64,000 bases of DNA from Hordeum vulgare subsp. vulgare. Taxonomy: Eukaryota > Streptophyta > Magnoliopsida > Poales > Poaceae. Positions 34,276-43,386 of the stretch are shown here, one piece after another. Under the pieces are notes generated by a model, which worked only from the letters and a program-made list of their open reading frames with translations, was not told where the DNA came from and did not search any database. Location of the stretch: the NCBI RefSeq assembly GCF_904849725.1, contig NC_058518.1:411253081-411317080 (forward strand). The letters are read 5' to 3'. The translations under genes and the position numbers were made by a program. Every line of letters starts with the position of its first letter. The stretch's first letter is position 1.

Positions 34276-35802
34276 TGCTACGGCGACAGAAATCCTTCTG
34301 TTGCCTCTTGAGCTTGCGTCGGTTTTTCCCTTGAAGAGGAAAAGGTGGTGCAGCACAGGAGCAGTAAGTATTTCCCTCAGTTTGAGAACCAAGTTATCAA
34401 TCCAGTAGGAGAATCGCGCCAAGTCCAGAGTACCTACGCAAACACAAAAGAGCTTGCACCCAACGCTATAAAGGGGTTGTCAATCCCTTCAAGATTGATT
34501 GCAAAGTGAGATCTGAAGGCGGAAAGTGCAACGAAGTAAAATTGTAAGGCTGAAAATATGGTGTGAAGTAGACCCGGGGGCCATAGTGTTCACTAGAGGC
34601 TTCTCTCAAAATAGCAAATAATACGGTGGGTGAACAAATTACTGTCGAGCAATTGATAGAACCACGCAAAGTCATGATGATATCTAAGGCAATGATCATA
34701 CATATAGGCATCATGTCCGAGACAAGTAGACCGATACTTTCTGCATCTACTACTATTACTCCACACATCGACCGCTAGCCAGCATGCATCTAGTGTATTG
34801 AGTTCATGATGAACAGAGTAACGCTTTAAGCAAGATGACATGATGTAGAGGGATAAACTCAAACCAATGATGAAAATCCCATCTTTTTACCCCTGATGGC
34901 AACATCACGATGCGTGCCTCGCTACCCCTTCTGTCACTGGGTGAGATCACCGCACGGTATGAACCCAAAACCAAACACTTCTCCCATTGCAAGAATCATA
35001 GATCAAGTTGCCCAAACAAAACCCACAACTCAAAGAGAATTACAAGGATATGAAATCATGCATAAGAGAGATCAGAAGAAACTCAAGTAAGATTCGTAGA
35101 TAATCTGATCATAAATCCACAATTCATCGGATCTCGACAAACACACCGCAAAATAGGATTACACCGGATAGATCTCCATGAGGATCATGGAGAACTTTGT
35201 ATTGAAGATCCAAGAGAGAGAAGAAGACATCTAGCTACTAGTTGTGGACCCGAATGTCTATGGTGAACTACTCACGCATCATCGGAGAGGTCATGATGTT
35301 GATGAAGAAGCCCTCCGTATTCGAATCCCCCCTCTGACAGGGCACCATACGTGCCCCAGATGGGATCTTGCGGAGACAGAAGCTTGCGGCGGCGGAAAAG
35401 TAGTTTCGTGGATCTCATCGTCAGTTTTGGATTTTTTCTGAATTTATAGGCGGAAGAGGTAGGGCAGATGAGCCACAGGGGGCCCACAAGCCTGCTAGGC
35501 GCGCCCCCTGGCCACGCCTAGGGGGCTTGTGGGGTCTCTGCTGGCCCCTACCTTGGTTCTCAAGTCTGGTGCGTATCTTCTGTTCCGGAAAAAATCTTTT
35601 CAGAAGTTTTATTTCGTCTGGACACCGTTTAAAATCCTCCTCTGAAAAGGGTAAAAAATACGGAAAAAACAGGAACTGGCACTTGACAGTGAGTTAATAA
35701 GTTAGTCCCAAAAAAGATATAAAAGACATACAAAACATCCAAAGTTTGACAAGATAATAGCATGGAACCATAAAAAATTATAGATACGTTGGAGACGTAT
35801 CA
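34276..35802 (-). repeat. 5' LTR of element O
   Basis: It begins TGCTACGGCGACAGAAATCC and ends GGAGACGTATCA, 1,527 bp. It is followed by GTCGC, the target duplication. Confidence 0.9.
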
Positions 35803-35972
35803 GTCGCCGTCGGCGGTTGCATGCGTTCTTTCTCTGGCTTGCCGGTGGCACGGAATACTCGAAACGACGCTGGTCCATTGACACCAGCCGGTGACGAAGA
35901 ACATGGATTGAAATCATAAATAATAAAGACTACACCTTTGTTTGAAGAAGAACTAGAGCTATCCCCTCCCAC
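35803..35972 (-). pseudogene. 5' half of the unrecognised gene split by element O
   Basis: From about 35972 the minus strand reads GGDSSSSSSNKGVVFIIYDF, CSSSPAGVNGPASFRVFRAT and GKPEKERMQPPTA, in one frame up to the target duplication. The codon interrupted there (AC+G) is completed by the base at 11471, and the frame runs on in the 3' half. A TTGTAG acceptor-like tract precedes it, so this may be an internal exon; no ATG is visible at the start. The gene points inward from the right terminus of the Mutator-like element. Confidence 0.5.
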
Positions 35973-36223
35973 GCTCTACAATCTATTTAAAAAATAATAT
36001 TTCTTACACCAACAGGTAACACTCACGTAAAATGCTCACGTTTCACGCTTAGTACGTTGTTGTATACGCAAAGCGTATGTGTGACCATATGCCAAGACCG
36101 GTGCAACAAGTTTGAGGACCATATTGACACCGTATTAGCAAGTATTGGAACCATATTGATACACTTCCTGAGTTCGAGGACCATTTTAGACCTAGCGAGC
36201 AAGTTCACGAGGTATTTATTCTT

Positions 36224-36523
36224 TAAAAAAAAATTAGCTGAATACCAGCCTGCAAAAAACAGTATTTTTCTGACGCGGCGTTTATATGGCGCGGTTGTTG
36301 AAGTTTTTATAGAAGCTCAGTAATTGTGCTCTCAAAATTTTGAAAAATGGAAGGTTAAAAGAGCACTGCTACGAAAAGATCAGCCAAACCGGTGGTGGTG
36401 ATTCCGGCAGCCGTTTCCGCCTCCCCATCTCCATCACGCGACGCCGCTGGTCATCCATCGACTGCCCCACGCATTCATTCATTCCCAGTTACCATCAACA
36501 TCCCCTCTCTCGGTTCAACCACG
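36224..36523 (+). promoter_or_regulatory. Upstream region of the PPR gene
   Basis: The first part (36224-36316) is unmatched sequence between the inverted terminus and the old flank. Then 36317-36392 repeats the tail of the 5.6-kb tandem unit. From about 36,400 GC content rises sharply toward the gene. I see no clear TATA box. Confidence 0.4.
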
Positions 36524-36560
36524 TCTCCCCTCCTCCTCCTCTCCTCTCCTCTCCTCTCCC
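36524..36560 (+). promoter_or_regulatory. CT-rich tract in the 5' leader of the PPR gene
   Basis: A run of CTCCT/CTCTC repeats lies 38-74 bp upstream of the ATG. Such pyrimidine tracts are common in grass 5' UTRs near transcription starts. Confidence 0.45.
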
Positions 36561-36597
36561 GAGCCCCCGCTCCATGCCCTCCCGCCCCTAACCACCC

Positions 36598-39315
36598 ATG
36601 GCCCTCTCCTCGCGCGCCGCCGCTTTCCCCCACGTCTCCCTCCCCTCGCCCCGCCCTCGGCCCGCCGCCGTCTCCCTCCGCCCCCCGCCTCCCCCGCGCT
36701 CGGTGCGGCTCGACCATGTCATCCCCGCCGACCTCGGCCTCGCCGGCGGCGGCGGGCTCCTGGCCGCCGCCATCGAGCACCTCGAGCGCGAGCCCGCCGC
36801 CGCGGCCGACGACAAGGCCCCGCTCGCCGACCTCTCCCCGAGAGAGCTCCAGCTCGTGCTCGTCTACTTCGCGCAGGAGGGCCGGGACGCCTACTGCGCG
36901 CTCGAGGTCTTCGACTGGCTGCGCCGCGCCGACCGCGTCGACGGCGAGACCATGGAGCTCATGACGGCCATCGCCTGCGGCTGGATCGAGCGCCTCGTCG
37001 GGGCGGGGGGCGACGTCTCCGACGTCTCCGCGCTCCTGGGCGAGATGGACTGCGTCGGCCTCCGCCCCGGGTTTAGCCTCGTCGAGAAGGCCGTCGCGCT
37101 CTACTGGGACCGCAGCGAGAGGGCGCGCGCTGTTGAGTTCGTCAGGGACGTGCTCAGGAGGGGGAGCGTGGCCGCGGGAGGGGAGTACGACGGCGAGCGT
37201 GGAGGCCCCGTCGGCTACCTCGCCTGGAAGATTATGGTAATTGGCTTCATCTGTTCCCCTGCAATTTTACCCATGTCCTGTGCTTGCTTGTACCTATCAT
37301 TTTTTTAGCTAGCTTGTACCTATCGTTTATACCCAATTGATTGTTGAGTCCTCTTAATTGTTTATATCTTTGCTAAAAAATTCTTCATATCCTGACTACT
37401 ATTGGAAATAGTTTTTTTTAACTGGCACCGCAAGGGAGAGTCTCCCCACCCAAACATCTCATTTATAAAAAGAAGAGATAATTGATCCAGTTTATAAGGG
37501 AAACCGGATCGAAAACATACGGTTGGAAATGATGGTTTCATGATTATCGGAACTGCCTGTTGAAAACCAATCTTCAGTTCTGGATTTTGACATGATCTGG
37601 AACCTTTTTTTTTTATGTTTCTAGTTTCACTTGTTCTATGTGTGATGATACCTTTCGTGTTGGATAGGTTGTTAGGATGACAGCTGTCTTTTCTTCATCA
37701 GTTGTGACACACATGTCTATTACTTTAAGATGATCATCATTGATTATTCTTGTAGATTTATTCATCTCGTGTCATGTTCTTATTGTATCTTATTAGGATA
37801 ACAATTCTTTGATTATTGCATTGTAAACATATGGTTCAGTCAATAAAGTAAGGTCTGACTCCCATGCTGATCACATGTTTGCGTATGAAGTTGTTATTTT
37901 ATTTCCCGCTTTATATTCTATCATTAAACTTATTATCATTATTGTTAGCACTGAAAATTTCAGTTGCAAATCATCACCAAAACTGTAAGAGATCAACTAT
38001 TATCATATGAAGAAGCACCAGAGCTTGTTGCTCCAAAATATTCACTAAGGATAGTCATGTCATTTATTTTTCTGAACTTGCCATTTTTTTAATGTTTTAT
38101 GGTCCTTATCCTAAACCTATGTGCTTCTGTTAGCAACATACAGTACGTTACAAGCCAAAAACCATCATAAACATTTTGATACTGAAGTAGTAGACAGTTA
38201 GCATATTTTTTTTATGTTTTGACTTTTATCTTAGTATGATGAGTCTCTAGTATTTCAGAATTAGTAAGTACGTTTTGGTTTGGACAGCTTTGAACTATGT
38301 TACTGGTGCACATGAATCAAACTGGATTGATGCGGTGATTTCTACTAGAAGTCTTAAGGATCATTTTTACCAAATTACCGCTCCTCCATTTCTTCTCTCT
38401 GGACAACTGTATGATAGCTTAAACACTCAACATATCCTAGCTGCTTATAAACACCATTCCATGCTCTTTCTGTCTCGGATACCATTCTCATATATCTTGG
38501 CTCCAGTTTTTAACTGTTCTGTGTTACTTTTGTTCTGATAGATGGACGGGGACTACAGGGATGCTGTTAATTTGGTCATTGAATTCAAAGAGAGTGGACT
38601 GAAACCTGAAGTCTATAGTTATCTTATTGGGTTGACTGCCTTGGTTAAGGAGCAAAAGGAATTCTCAAAGGCATTGCGTAAATTGAATCTGTCGGTGAAG
38701 GATGGCTCAATTGCCAAACTGGATGCCGAGAGCATGCGCAACATTGAGAAGTATCAATCCAAATTATTAGGGGATGGTGTTCTTTTATCAAATTGGGCAG
38801 TTCAGGAAGGCAGCAGTGAGGTTCTAGGACTTGTGCACGAGAGGCTCCTTTCACTGTACACTTGCGCAGGTTGTGGCTTAGAAGCTGAGCACCAACTTTG
38901 GGAATTGAAGCTTGTTGGTAGGGAACCTGATACACAGCTCTATGATGTTGTCTTGGCCATTTGTGCTTCTCAAGGGGAAACTGCTGCTGTTAGACGATTG
39001 CTTGCAGGAGTCGAGTCAACCAGTGCAGGAAGAAGGAAGAAGTCTATGTCATGGCTGCTGCGAGGCTACCTTAAAGGTGGTTTCTATCTGGATGCCTCTG
39101 CAACACTAATGTGGATGCTCGATATGGGCTTATGTCCTGATTACCTGGACAGAGCTGCTGTACTCGCTGCACTGCAGAGAAAAATACAGGAACCCGGCAA
39201 CCTAGAATCATACATGAAACTCTGCAAACGCCTATCTGAGACAGATCTGATCGCACCGTGCGTCGTGTATCTGTATGTACGCAAATTCAAGCTGTGGATG
39301 ATGCGCATGCTGTGA
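36598..39315 (+). CDS. Pentatricopeptide repeat (PPR) protein, probably plastid-targeted, two exons
   Basis: Exon 1 (36598-37236) and exon 2 (38542-39315) join in phase across a 1,305-bp intron with a GTAATT donor and a TTCTGATAG acceptor, giving 470 residues and no broken codons. Residues 1-40 are rich in Ser, Arg, Pro and Ala with almost no acidic residues, as in a plastid transit peptide. PPR-type helix pairs are seen in the exon 1 part (DVSALLGEMDCVGLRPGFSL, then ALYWDRSERARAVEFVRDVL) and in exon 2 (GDYRDAVNLVIEFKESGLKP, then LLSLYTCAGCGLEAEHQLWE, and DASATLMWMLDMGLCPDYL). The whole resembles the single-copy plant PPR protein represented by Arabidopsis At2g30100 (from memory). Such proteins bind organelle RNA. 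It is the only intact-looking host gene here and stands between two retrotransposon nests. Exon 1 is very GC-rich, exon 2 is not, a common pattern in grasses. Confidence 0.85.
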
Positions 39316-39800
39316 GGGTTTCGACAAAGCCTTGAATCATCTATGGGTGCTTCTGATGCATTCATAGCTTCGACTCGATGAAGTAGGTGTAGAATGCCCC
39401 GACTACGGTGAACCAACTGATGCACAATCTTGGTTCCTTGTATATTTTTGACCGGAAAGGAGCTCCCCATGAGCGTTCACCCCCATCAGAGCTGCTGTCT
39501 TATTGTCTGAGCAGACTACATGAGTGTAAATTTGCAGTGTACCATCTCCAGTTGTGTGGAATGGAGGGCTCTAGCTGCTGTAGGGGAGCATATATACCTC
39601 TTACGAAACACTTAACATGTATAGTTGAAAAAAAGAAACTTGTAAAGTTGTGATATACGTCGGCTGTCTTTGTAATCTTGTACGAGTATGTATGTATGTA
39701 GCCCTTTTTTATTTTTCTTGATCGTGCTGTACCATCCTTCTGAACATGAAATGGACTACCTCTTTTATGGCCTATAAACAGTTGCTGGAAGCTATTTGGG
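39316..39800 (+). other. 3' UTR region of the PPR gene
   Basis: The sequence keeps moderate GC content and carries short frames only. No canonical AATAAA is visible; TTGTAATCTTGTA and TATGTATGTATGT words at 39670-39700 could be near-upstream elements. Confidence 0.4.
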
Positions 39801-40826
39801 ATGAAGAACAAATCTCTGTTGCCTTTTCAAAGGTTCACCAGGGTAGGAATCTGACTGGCGCATGGGAAGAATCTTAAGAAATTTGGCGGCATTTACTGAA
39901 AACTCAAGTACACAGCGAACTTCAAATGTAAGTTCAATCTACAGACGCGAGCCTTTTTTTTTGGGGGGGGGGGGGGGGGGGGGGGGGAGGGCGGCCACCA
40001 TCCAAGAGCTCGTGTTCTGATGCACAGTATGAAGAGAGTTCAAATCCTCCTAGAGTCCGGGCAGGCGATTTGTATTTGTCGCCCATAGTGTCGAATACTG
40101 CACACATAAGCCCACACGTCCCACTCCAGTTTTTCAGACGGGTTTTCAGTTTTTTCCACCATTTCTCTGCTTCTTTCCTTTTTTTGTTTTTTCTTTTGTT
40201 ACAAGTTTATTTTAGACTTTGAAAATTATTTTTGTAGTATATGAATATATATTCATACAAGTACGGACACTTTCTTTCAAAATCTAACAGGTCTTTTTCT
40301 TCTAAAATACATGACGTTTTAGTACATGCATTGTCGTGGTGTAAATTATGACAATACATACGCGAGTGAGAATGTAGGAGCCTAGAGGCTATGGAACCAG
40401 GCGGAGGACGCCCCACGTGCGAGTCGGCGCTCACCTCGCCTGACGCCAGCGAACGAGCCTGGCAGGGGCTGAAGACGCGAACAGGTGGGTTTGACCTCTC
40501 CATCGCGTGCGAGAGGGCGCATGCGGGTGCCATCCAAAAGACCACATGAGAATGATCCCGAATGCACCCACGATCCAGCCGTCTTGGACCCTTGAGGCAA
40601 GTCATCAGGGCGCACGTCGATCGGATAGATCGGACAACACAAAGAGCCTCAAGGAGAGCATGCGGCACACCACCACGCAATAGGCGACACGGAGGCCCTA
40701 CTCGCTCATGGAGTCTCCCAAGAGGCGAGGTACTCTAACGCCCTTTATAGGAAGAATATGTTGTTCATAAGTTGATTCACTCCTTGTCACAGAGAGAGAT
40801 GGTGGCTGTTTTGAGGAAGGTAGATG
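39801..40826. other. Intergenic stretch with a 25-bp poly-G run
   Basis: A T-run followed by 25 G (39963-39987) is the striking feature. After it lies GAGTTCAAATCCTCC (about 40037), resembling an RNA polymerase III B box, with a T-rich region further on; a SINE is possible but no A box or ends were found. The frames at 40207-40680 have no recognisable homology. The segment GATGGTGGCTGTTTTGAGGA just before the next solo LTR matches the non-coding region of elements O and M. Confidence 0.45.
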
Positions 40827-40831
40827 GTCTA

Positions 40832-41388
40832 TGATGGGGTTATAGTCCCAGGGTAGGGTCATAGGCTTGCCCTATAGGTCCTACCCAAGGACTACCCTTC
40901 ATAAATGACAAGGCCCTTAGACAGTTCCGACTGAACTAAGGACCTCCCATCATCCAGTCGGTGACACTCCCCCATCATCCAGTCGGTGACGAGCATTCGG
41001 AGCGTATTAAACGTACCGACTGGATTCCACTCTGTACATCGTAACCTCCCTGGAGGGCAACGGTCATACGTTTTCATACACCATTATTAGCATTTAAGGC
41101 ATACGTTACCTGTAACGTAGGCATTTATTCACCACTAATCCACCCGTGTCCGCCGGGCCGTTGTGAAGGGCAGCGCACTCTATATAAGCCGCCCTTCCCC
41201 ACTGGTGCAGGGGTTGGCATTTACTGTAACCCTATATTCCACTCGACACTAAGCTCCCAAGAGCACAGAGACGTAGGGCTTTTACCTCCACCGTAGAGGG
41301 GCCTGAACTCATACAACCTCGCCGTAGCTAAGGCTCTGCCCATCCTTTCGTACCCTACACATCTACTGTCAGACTTATACCCACGACA
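40832..41388 (+). mobile_element. Solo LTR with target duplication GTCTA
   Basis: It starts TGATGGGGTTATAGTCCC and ends ATACCCACGACA, 557 bp, flanked by GTCTA at 40827-40831 and 41389-41393. It has a promoter-like TATATAAG at 41181. The family is not recognised with certainty; the layout suggests a Gypsy LTR. Confidence 0.75.
41181..41188 (+). promoter_or_regulatory. TATA box of the solo LTR
   Basis: TATATAAG lies about 200 bp before the LTR end, in CACTCTATATAAGCCGCCC, a typical LTR core promoter. Confidence 0.55.
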
Positions 41389-41393
41389 GTCTA

Positions 41394-41568
41394 TGTGTAG
41401 GATAACAAGAGAAAGTTCTCCCACGAGGTTTGAATGTATCGACTAAGAATGCACCAAGGCTTGAGGTGAGAGTGGGTAATTCACGATACCACATAGGCTA
41501 GCAAATATGGATAGGTGGGCAACGCCATGTCGATGAAAGGTAGTTGCTTTCAGGGTCCAGTTTGGCGG
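41394..41568. other. Remnant between the solo LTR and Copia element E4
   Basis: No gene. Together with 40,790-40,826 it is the target sequence of the solo LTR, probably a scrap of Gypsy non-coding DNA. Confidence 0.35.
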
Positions 41569-43336
41569 TGTTGGGGAACGTTGCATGGGAAACAAAAAAT
41601 TTCCTACGCACACATAAGATCTATCCATGGTGATGACCATCTACGAGAGGAGAGATCGATCCACATACCCTTGTAGATCGCTAAGCGGGAAGCGTTAAGA
41701 AACACGGTTGATGTAATCGAACGTCTTCGCGATCCAAATCGCAATCCGTCCCACGAACTCCGTCCCGATCTAGCGCCTAACGGACGACACCTCTGCGTTC
41801 AGCGCACGTACACCTCGATGACGATCTCTGCCTTCTTGATCCAGCAAGAGGGGCGAAGAGGTAGATGAATTCTTCGGCAGCATGACGGCGTGACGGTGAT
41901 GATGGCGGAGCTACTCCGACAGGGCTTCGTCTTACTATACCGAACTAGCTACGGGGTGTCACGAGGTGGTGGAGGGAGAAAGGGTTGCGTCGTGGCTTGA
42001 GGTACAAAAAGCCTCTCTACCCTCCACTATATATAGGAGGGAGGGGAGGGGTGGCGCCCTAGGGACTTGCCCTAGGGTTCGACCGGCGCAAGGAGGAGGG
42101 AGGAGTCCTCCTGAAATATGGTTTGGAGGAGGAGAACTCCTCTCCAATTCGGTTTGGCCCCACCTCTCTTTCCTTCCCCACTTCGGCCGAATAGGCCCTC
42201 TTGGGATGGCCACCAGCCCACCAGGGGCTGGTGTGCCACCCTTGGGCCTGTTTGGTCCCCTCCTGGTGGAACTCCGGAACCCATTCGTCACCCCCGACAC
42301 TTTACCGGTAATGCCTGAAATCCTTCCTGAAGCCAAATGGATACTTCCTATATATTAATCTTCGTCTCCGGACCATTTCGGAAACCCTCGTGACGTCCGG
42401 GATCTTATCCGAGATTCCAAATAACATCCGTGTACGAACATCATTAATTCAACTATACCGAAACGTCACTGAACCTTAAGTATGCAGACCCTGCGGGTTC
42501 GAGAACTATGTAGACATGACCGAGACACTCTCCGGTCAATATCCAATAGCGGGACCTGGATGCCCATATTGGATCCTACATATTCTACGAAGATCTTTAA
42601 TCAGTTGAACCTCTGTGTCAAGGATTCACTTAATCCTGTATAACATTCCGTTTGTCCTTCGGTATGTTACTTGCCCGAGATTCAATCATCGGTATCTCTA
42701 TACCTATTTGAATCTCGTTACTGGCAAGTCTATTTACTCATTCCGTAATACAAAATCCCGTGTCTAACTATTTAGTCACAATGCTTGCAAGGCTTGATGT
42801 GATGTTGTATTACCGAGTGGGCACCGAGATACCTCTCCGTCTTACGGAATGACAAATCCTAGTCTTGATCCATGCTAACTCAACGGACACCTTCGGAGAT
42901 ACCCATAGAGCACCTTTATAGTCACCCAATTACGTTGCGAGATTTGATACACACAAGGTATTCCTCCGGCGTTGGTGAGTTACATGATCTCATGGTCATA
43001 GGAATATATACTTGACATGTAGAAAACAGTAGCAATAAAATGACACGATCACATGCTACGTTCATAGTTCGGGTCTTGTCCATCACATCATTCTCCTAAT
43101 GATGTGATCCCGTTTATCAAGTGACAACACTTGTCTATGACCAGGAAACCTTGACCATCTTTGATCAACGAGCTAGTTAACGAGAGGCTTACTAGGGACA
43201 GTGTGTTGTCTATGTATCCACACATGTATTCGAGTTCCCATTCAATACAATTATAGCATGGATAATAAACGATTATCTTGAACCAGGAAATATAATAACA
43301 ATTATTTATTATTGCCTCTAGGGCATATTTTCAACA
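41569..43336 (-). repeat. E4 3' LTR
   Basis: It starts TGTTGGGGAACGTTGCATGG and ends GGGCATATTTTCAACA, 1,768 bp. On the minus strand a TATATATA box lies at 42028-42035. The many overlapping frames at 41959-42358 are chance frames in this GC-rich LTR segment. Confidence 0.85.
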
Positions 43337-43386
43337 GTCTCCCACTTGCACTAGATTCAATAATCTAGCTCACATCACTATGTGAT

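Larger units (their letters stand above)
11477..35802 (-). mobile_element. Gypsy LTR retrotransposon O (Athila-like, gag-protease only), with nested M and E2
   Basis: The outer ends, TGCTATGG at 11477 and GGAGACGTATCA ending at 35802, are flanked by the same GTCGC (11472-11476, 35803-35807). So the 24.3-kb block is one insertion that later received others. O is read on the minus strand: 5' LTR 34276-35802, primer site 34249-34265, gag 33988-32640, protease 32495-31912, a non-coding 3' region to 29863, and the 3' LTR 11477-12891. Reverse transcriptase and integrase are absent, so it would need a helper. Element M is inserted at 29862/29863, within O's 3' region. A deletion has removed the start of O's 3' LTR and about 555 bp next to it. 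Confidence 0.8.
6198..36223. mobile_element. Mutator-like element with diverged long TIRs, carrying two gene modules, expanded by nested retrotransposons
   Basis: The segment 6198-6370 and the reverse complement of 36050-36223 align over about 165 bp. Shared words include CTCGCT.GCTAGG, GGTCCTCGAACTCA, CCAATACTTG.TAATA, CCTCAAACTTGTTGCA and GCATATGGTCAC. Long, diverged inverted termini are typical of Mutator-like elements. Removing the two retrotransposon insertions with target duplications (7748-10640 and 11477-35807) leaves about 2.8 kb. That remainder holds a GRF zinc-finger gene pointing inward from the left terminus and an unrecognised gene pointing inward from the right terminus. I could not define a 9-bp target duplication, and about 95 bp of unmatched sequence lies between the right terminus and the flank homologous to the left side, so the exact ends are uncertain. 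Confidence 0.55.

Noticed and set aside
36392..36964. Long plus- and minus-strand frames over PPR exon 1
   Set aside because: They are low-complexity Ser/Pro/Ala frames caused by extreme GC content. Only the frame starting at 36598 continues into PPR motifs and splices in phase.
38275..38538. An 87-codon frame immediately upstream of PPR exon 2
   Set aside because: It is AT-rich, has no homology to PPR proteins, and exon 1 joins exon 2 in phase without it.
40030..40060. tRNA-derived SINE based on a B-box-like GAGTTCAAATCCTCC
   Set aside because: No matching A box at the right distance, no target duplication and no defined tail could be found.
40207..40680. A 157-codon minus-strand frame
   Set aside because: No recognisable domain, mixed composition, and no splice or promoter context; likely chance.
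41959..42358. Frames of 70-130 codons in Angela-like LTRs (also at 47.7-48.4 and 54.5-55.2 kb)
   Set aside because: They lie in LTR sequence, overlap on both strands, and recur only because the LTR recurs.
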